A stretch of DNA of 63,192 nucleotides, from positions 1-63,192 of the forward strand of contig NZ_JARGZA010000018.1 of NCBI RefSeq assembly GCF_030973515.1, given 5' to 3'. Positions within the stretch are counted from its first letter, which is position 1. The number at the start of each line of letters is the position of its first letter. A program made the translations under genes and the position numbers. The stretch is from Jannaschia maritima. Lineage in GTDB: Bacteria > Pseudomonadota > Alphaproteobacteria > Rhodobacterales > Rhodobacteraceae. The notes below the pieces were generated by a model that did no database searches, had not been told where the DNA came from, and worked only from the letters and a program-made list of their open reading frames with translations. Shown piece after piece: positions 60,077-63,192 of the stretch.

Positions 60077-60543
60077 GGGTGTGGGGCATCGTCGGGCGCA
60101 AGGACGCGGGCAAGACCACCCTGACGGAACGCCTGACCGCCGAGCTGACGGCCCGCGGCCTGCGCGTGTCCACCGCCAAGCGCACGCACCACGCCCTGGA
60201 CCTGGACCGCCCCGGCACCGACACCCACCGGCACCGGCGGGCGGGGGCGGGTCAGGTGGTCCTGGCCTCCGACGCGCGTTTGGCGCTGCTGGAGGAGACG
60301 GCCAGGCCCCTGACCCTGACGGAGGTCCTGGCCCGTCTGGCGCCCTGCGACATCGTCCTGGCCGAAGGGTGGAAGCGCGGCACCCATCCGCGGGTGGAGG
60401 TGTGGCGCGGCGCGGGCGACCCCCTGGCGCGGACCGATCCGACGATCGCCGCGCTGGCGACCGATCACCCCGCCCCGGACGTGGCCTGCCCCCTGCTCGA
60501 CCTGGACGACATGGCCGCGGTCGCGGACTTCGTGCTGCGATGA
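60073..60543 (+). CDS. mobB: Molybdopterin-guanine dinucleotide adaptor MobB
   Basis: 156 residues, a P-loop GTP-binding protein that works with MobA. Walker A is GIVGRKDAGKTTLTERL at 5-21; KRTHHALDLDRPGTDTHRHR and VLAEGWKRGTHPRVEVWR are the MobB motifs. ATG 60073 overlaps the mobA stop by 4 bases, and its own stop overlaps the next gene likewise. Confidence 0.94.
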   Translation: MRVWGIVGRKDAGKTTLTERLTAELTARGLRVSTAKRTHHALDLDRPGTDTHRHRRAGAGQVVLASDARLALLEETARPLTLTEVLARLAPCDIVLAEGWKRGTHPRVEVWRGAGDPLARTDPTIAALATDHPAPDVACPLLDLDDMAAVADFVLR

Positions 60544-62633
60544 CCTTCGACGCCGTCGTCGCGGTGGACTGGTCCGCCACGTCCGGCCGCACCCGCCCCG
60601 GCAGGGACACCATCTGGACGGCGGAAGCGAACGCCGCGGGCCTGGGCCCCGCGAGGCACCACCCGACCCGCCACGCCGTGACGGGGTGGCTGATCGACCG
60701 GGCGCGCCGCGCGGTGGCGGACGGGGACCGCATCCTCGTTGTCCTTGACGTGTCGTTCGGCTGGCCGCGGGGCGCAGGCCAGGCGCTGACGGGGGCGGAC
60801 GACCCCCTCGCCCTGTGGGACTGGATCGCCGAACGCCTGACCGACCGCGACGACGGCACGAACGACCGCTTCGCGCTGGCGGGCCGCATGAACGCCGTTC
60901 TGCCGGGCGACGGCCCGTTCTGGGGCCGACCCGCCACGATGGACGTCCCCGGCCTGCCCACGGGCAAGCCCCGGGGCCGTTTCCCCCCATGGCGCGCGGC
61001 GGAGGACGCGATGATCGCCGCCGGCGGAGCCGCTGGGCGACCCAAGTCGGTCTGGCAGCTGGCCTATAGCGGGGCGGTGGGCTCGCAGACGATCACCGCG
61101 ATGGCCGCCCTGTCCCGCCTGCGCGGGGCCCTGGGGGCGGACTGCGCCGTGTGGCCGTTCCAACCCCCGGACGCGCCCGTCGTCGTGGCGGAGGTCTATC
61201 TCGCCCATGTCGACCCGGTGGAGCGGGCGTTCCGCGACGGCGGGCCGAAGGACGCGGGTCAGGTCCGCGCGATGGCGGCGGGCCTGCGGCGCCTGGGGGC
61301 CGAACGGGACATCCTGGCGATGCCGGACCATCCCGACGCCGCGACCGAAGGCTGGGTCCTGGGCATCGGGTTCGAGGACGCGCTGCCGGACGCGGCCCGG
61401 GCCGCGGCGCGCCCGCCGGGCGATTGCTTCGCCCTGCCGCCCGGCGTGGACTGGGTGCCGGTGGACGTGCTGATGCGGACCCTGTCGGCGATCCGCTGCG
61501 CCGTGGGGGAAGGGGACGCGGGGGTCGCGGACGCGGCCGGGCGCGTCCTGGCCCGCGACGTCGCGGCCCTGCGCGCCAACCCGCCACGGGCCAACGCGGC
61601 GGTGGACGGCTGGGGCTTCGCCCACGCCACCCTGCGCCCCGGCCCCATCCCGGTGACCCCCACCCGGGCCGCGGCGGGCCACGACGGGGATCCCGTGCCC
61701 CCCGGCCACGCCGCGCGCATCCTGACGGGCGCGGCCCTGCCGCCCGGCGTGGACACCGTGGCGATGCAGGAGGACGCGACCGCGGCGGACGGCACCATCA
61801 CGCTGACGAAGACGCCCCGGCCCGGCGCCAACACCCGTGCGGCGGGCGAGGACGTGGCGGTGGGCGACCCCCTCCTGGCGGCGGGCACGATCCTGCGCCC
61901 GACCGACTTGGCCGCCGCGGTCGCCGCGGGGCACGCCACGCTGCCCGTCCGCGACCGGCTGCGCGTGGCGGTCCTGTCCACGGGGGACGAGATCGTGGCC
62001 CCCGGAACACCCGGCCACGGCATCTTCGACGCGAATCGCCCCATGCTGCTGGCAATGGTCGCGGCCTGGGGCATGGCGCCGGTCGATCTCGGGCAGGTCG
62101 CCGACGATCCGGACGCGCTGGCCGCCGCCCTCAACGGGGCCGGGGCGGACGCGATCGTCACGTCGGGCGGGGCCAGCGCGGGGGACGCCGATCACCTCGC
62201 CGCCGTGCTGGGGGCCAGGGGGACGGTGGACCATTGGCGCATCGCCGTGAAGCCGGGGCGCCCCATGGCGCTGGGCCGGTGGAACGGCGCCCCCCTGTTC
62301 GGCCTGCCCGGCAACCCGGTCGCGGCCTTCACCTGCATGGCGCTCTTCGCCCGGCCCGCGCTGCTGGCGATGGCGGGGGCGGGGTGGCGACCCCATGGGG
62401 GCCGCATCGTGCCGGCCGCCTTCGCCAAGGCGAAGAAGGCGGGACGGCGCGAATATCTGCGCGCCCGACTGGACGGCCAGGGCGCGGCGGAGGTCTTCGC
62501 TTCCGAAGGATCGGGCCGCGTGTCGGGCCTGGCCTGGGCCGACGGGTTCGTCGAACTGCCCGACGAGGCGGTGACGGTGCGGCCGGGGGATCCGGTACGC
62601 TACGTGTCCTTCGCCGCGTTGGGGTTGGGCTAG
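60540..62633 (+). CDS. moeA: MoeA fused to an N-terminal uncharacterised domain
   Basis: 697 residues in one uninterrupted frame. Residues 1 to about 300 are a separate domain beginning FDAVVAVDWSATSGRTRPGR with a PRGRFPPWRAAEDAM stretch and GSQTITAMAALSRLRGALG, looking like an RNase-H-fold DUF429-type protein often encoded beside MoeA in relatives. From about 310 the MoeA core follows: DAAGRVLARDVAALRANPPR, AILTG-like RILTGAALPPGVDTVAMQED, LSTGDEIVAPG, TSGGASAGDADHL, KPGRPMALG and LFGLPGNPVAAF. MoeA inserts molybdate into molybdopterin. The ATG overlaps the mobB stop. Confidence 0.88.
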   Translation: MTFDAVVAVDWSATSGRTRPGRDTIWTAEANAAGLGPARHHPTRHAVTGWLIDRARRAVADGDRILVVLDVSFGWPRGAGQALTGADDPLALWDWIAERLTDRDDGTNDRFALAGRMNAVLPGDGPFWGRPATMDVPGLPTGKPRGRFPPWRAAEDAMIAAGGAAGRPKSVWQLAYSGAVGSQTITAMAALSRLRGALGADCAVWPFQPPDAPVVVAEVYLAHVDPVERAFRDGGPKDAGQVRAMAAGLRRLGAERDILAMPDHPDAATEGWVLGIGFEDALPDAARAAARPPGDCFALPPGVDWVPVDVLMRTLSAIRCAVGEGDAGVADAAGRVLARDVAALRANPPRANAAVDGWGFAHATLRPGPIPVTPTRAAAGHDGDPVPPGHAARILTGAALPPGVDTVAMQEDATAADGTITLTKTPRPGANTRAAGEDVAVGDPLLAAGTILRPTDLAAAVAAGHATLPVRDRLRVAVLSTGDEIVAPGTPGHGIFDANRPMLLAMVAAWGMAPVDLGQVADDPDALAAALNGAGADAIVTSGGASAGDADHLAAVLGARGTVDHWRIAVKPGRPMALGRWNGAPLFGLPGNPVAAFTCMALFARPALLAMAGAGWRPHGGRIVPAAFAKAKKAGRREYLRARLDGQGAAEVFASEGSGRVSGLAWADGFVELPDEAVTVRPGDPVRYVSFAALGLG

Positions 62634-62704
62634 CGTCCGTGGTGGGGCGCCTGGCCGCGCGTCCCCGCTTGACCGCCCCCCGGCCCCCTGCCACCCAGGG
62701 CACC

Positions 62705-63192
62705 ATGCCGCTCGACGTCGTCACGCATCCGGCCCTCGCCGCCCGCCACGGGTTCTTCGCCCGCACCGGCGGGGCGTCCCGCGGGCTCTACGACAGCCTG
62801 AACTGCGGTCTGGGGGCCGACGACGATCCGGACGCCGTGCGGACCAACCGCTCCCGCGTGGCCAATGCCCTGGATGCAGGGCCGGACGCGCTGCGCTTCG
62901 TCCATCAGGTCCATTCCACGGACGTCGTGACGGTCACGGGCCCGCTGGACGCGCCGCGGGCCGACGCGATGGTCACGGACCGGCCGGGCCACGTGCTGTG
63001 CATCCTGACCGCCGATTGCCAGCCCGTCCTGTTCCACGACCACGCGGCGGGCGTCTCGGGCGCGGCGCACGGCGGATGGCGCGGCACGCTCGACGGCGTG
63101 CTGGAGGCGACGGTGGACGCCATGCGCGCGCTGGGCGCCGCCGACATCCGCGCCGTGATCGGCCCCTGCATCAGCGCCCCCCATTACGAGAT
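62705..63192 (+). CDS. pgeF: PgeF/YfiH-type multicopper-oxidase-like protein, 3' end cut by window edge
   Basis: At least 162 residues seen. HPALAARHGFFARTGGASRG and SLNCGLGADDDPDAVRTNRS start the family pattern; the metal/active-site residues are in RFVHQVHSTDV, ILTADCQPVLF and SGAAHGGWRGTLDGVLEATV, then VIGPCISAPHYE at the edge. Members act as purine nucleoside phosphorylase or peptidoglycan-editing factor. ATG 62705, 71 bases after moeA. Missing only the last part. Confidence 0.9.
   Translation, partial: MPLDVVTHPALAARHGFFARTGGASRGLYDSLNCGLGADDDPDAVRTNRSRVANALDAGPDALRFVHQVHSTDVVTVTGPLDAPRADAMVTDRPGHVLCILTADCQPVLFHDHAAGVSGAAHGGWRGTLDGVLEATVDAMRALGAADIRAVIGPCISAPHYE

Overview
This window reads as chromosomal DNA of a high-GC alphaproteobacterium of the Rhodobacteraceae type. 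The evidence is the very high GC with GC-ended codons, class I lysyl-tRNA synthetase, an RpoE/ChrR-type ECF pair, hemD followed by a mitofilin (Mic60)-like gene and a HemY_N gene, paired M16 peptidases, and TTAA-N7-TTAA (CtrA-type) boxes. It is mostly core genome: 70 or so genes, many joined by 1-4 bp start/stop overlaps, plus two tRNAs. I see no insertion sequence, phage, rRNA or CRISPR array.

Layout. 0-5.3 kb: UspA fragment, membrane protein, branched-chain aminotransferase, PNPOx-like and YdcF-like proteins, rsmD and a ferredoxin-reductase-like flavoprotein. 5.3-10.8 kb: Prx5, TerB, lysS, DUF4864 and recQ. 10.9-13.3 kb: an anti-sigma-type kinase/STAS pair, a GAF protein, MOSC and GNAT. 13.3-21.4 kb: lytic transglycosylase, RNase R, mutL and an inactive/active M16 pair. 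21.7-26.7 kb: ECF sigma factor, ChrR-like anti-sigma, a shortened Mfd-like translocase, CreA, an MBL hydrolase and an RluA synthase. 26.7-31 kb: a repeat-rich gap, Prx6, VOC, YbaK, MarR/MliC-like pair, a decayed gene, rpmJ and tRNA-Val. 31-37.7 kb: N-formylglutamate amidohydrolase, arginase and ornithine cyclodeaminase with a divergent Lrp regulator, an unusual peptidoglycan-binding membrane protein, dinB and two small tail-anchored proteins. 38-46.3 kb: pyrF-EVE-yciI-gpsA-tsaD facing hemD-mic60-hemY-DUF1349. 46.8-52.3 kb: tRNA-Thr, rpsO and pnp, with two opposed genes between rpsO and pnp. 52.4-57.6 kb: two paralogous membrane chemoreceptors, GST and mscL. 57.6-63.2 kb: azlCD, then fdhD-mobA-mobB-moeA (molybdenum cofactor) and a pgeF fragment.

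Working units. The Mo-cofactor run is one overlapping operon for formate dehydrogenase and other molybdoenzymes. Arginase and ornithine cyclodeaminase convert arginine to ornithine and then proline, probably under the divergent Lrp. The sigma/ChrR pair should be a stress switch. The kinase/STAS/GAF cluster should be a partner-switching switch. The chemoreceptors carry CtrA-like boxes at identical distance from the start codons.

Most notable: (1) the ChrR homologue has lost essentially every known zinc ligand in both domains; (2) directly downstream lies a 529-residue Mfd-like protein holding only the RNA-polymerase-binding and translocase parts; (3) TTAA-N7-TTAA boxes sit 24 bases before the start codons of both chemoreceptor transcripts, and one precedes recQ; (4) MoeA is fused to a roughly 300-residue N-terminal domain; (5) a fRMsr-like GAF protein lacks all three catalytic cysteines; (6) an orphan peptidoglycan-binding/transmembrane protein has foreign-looking composition.
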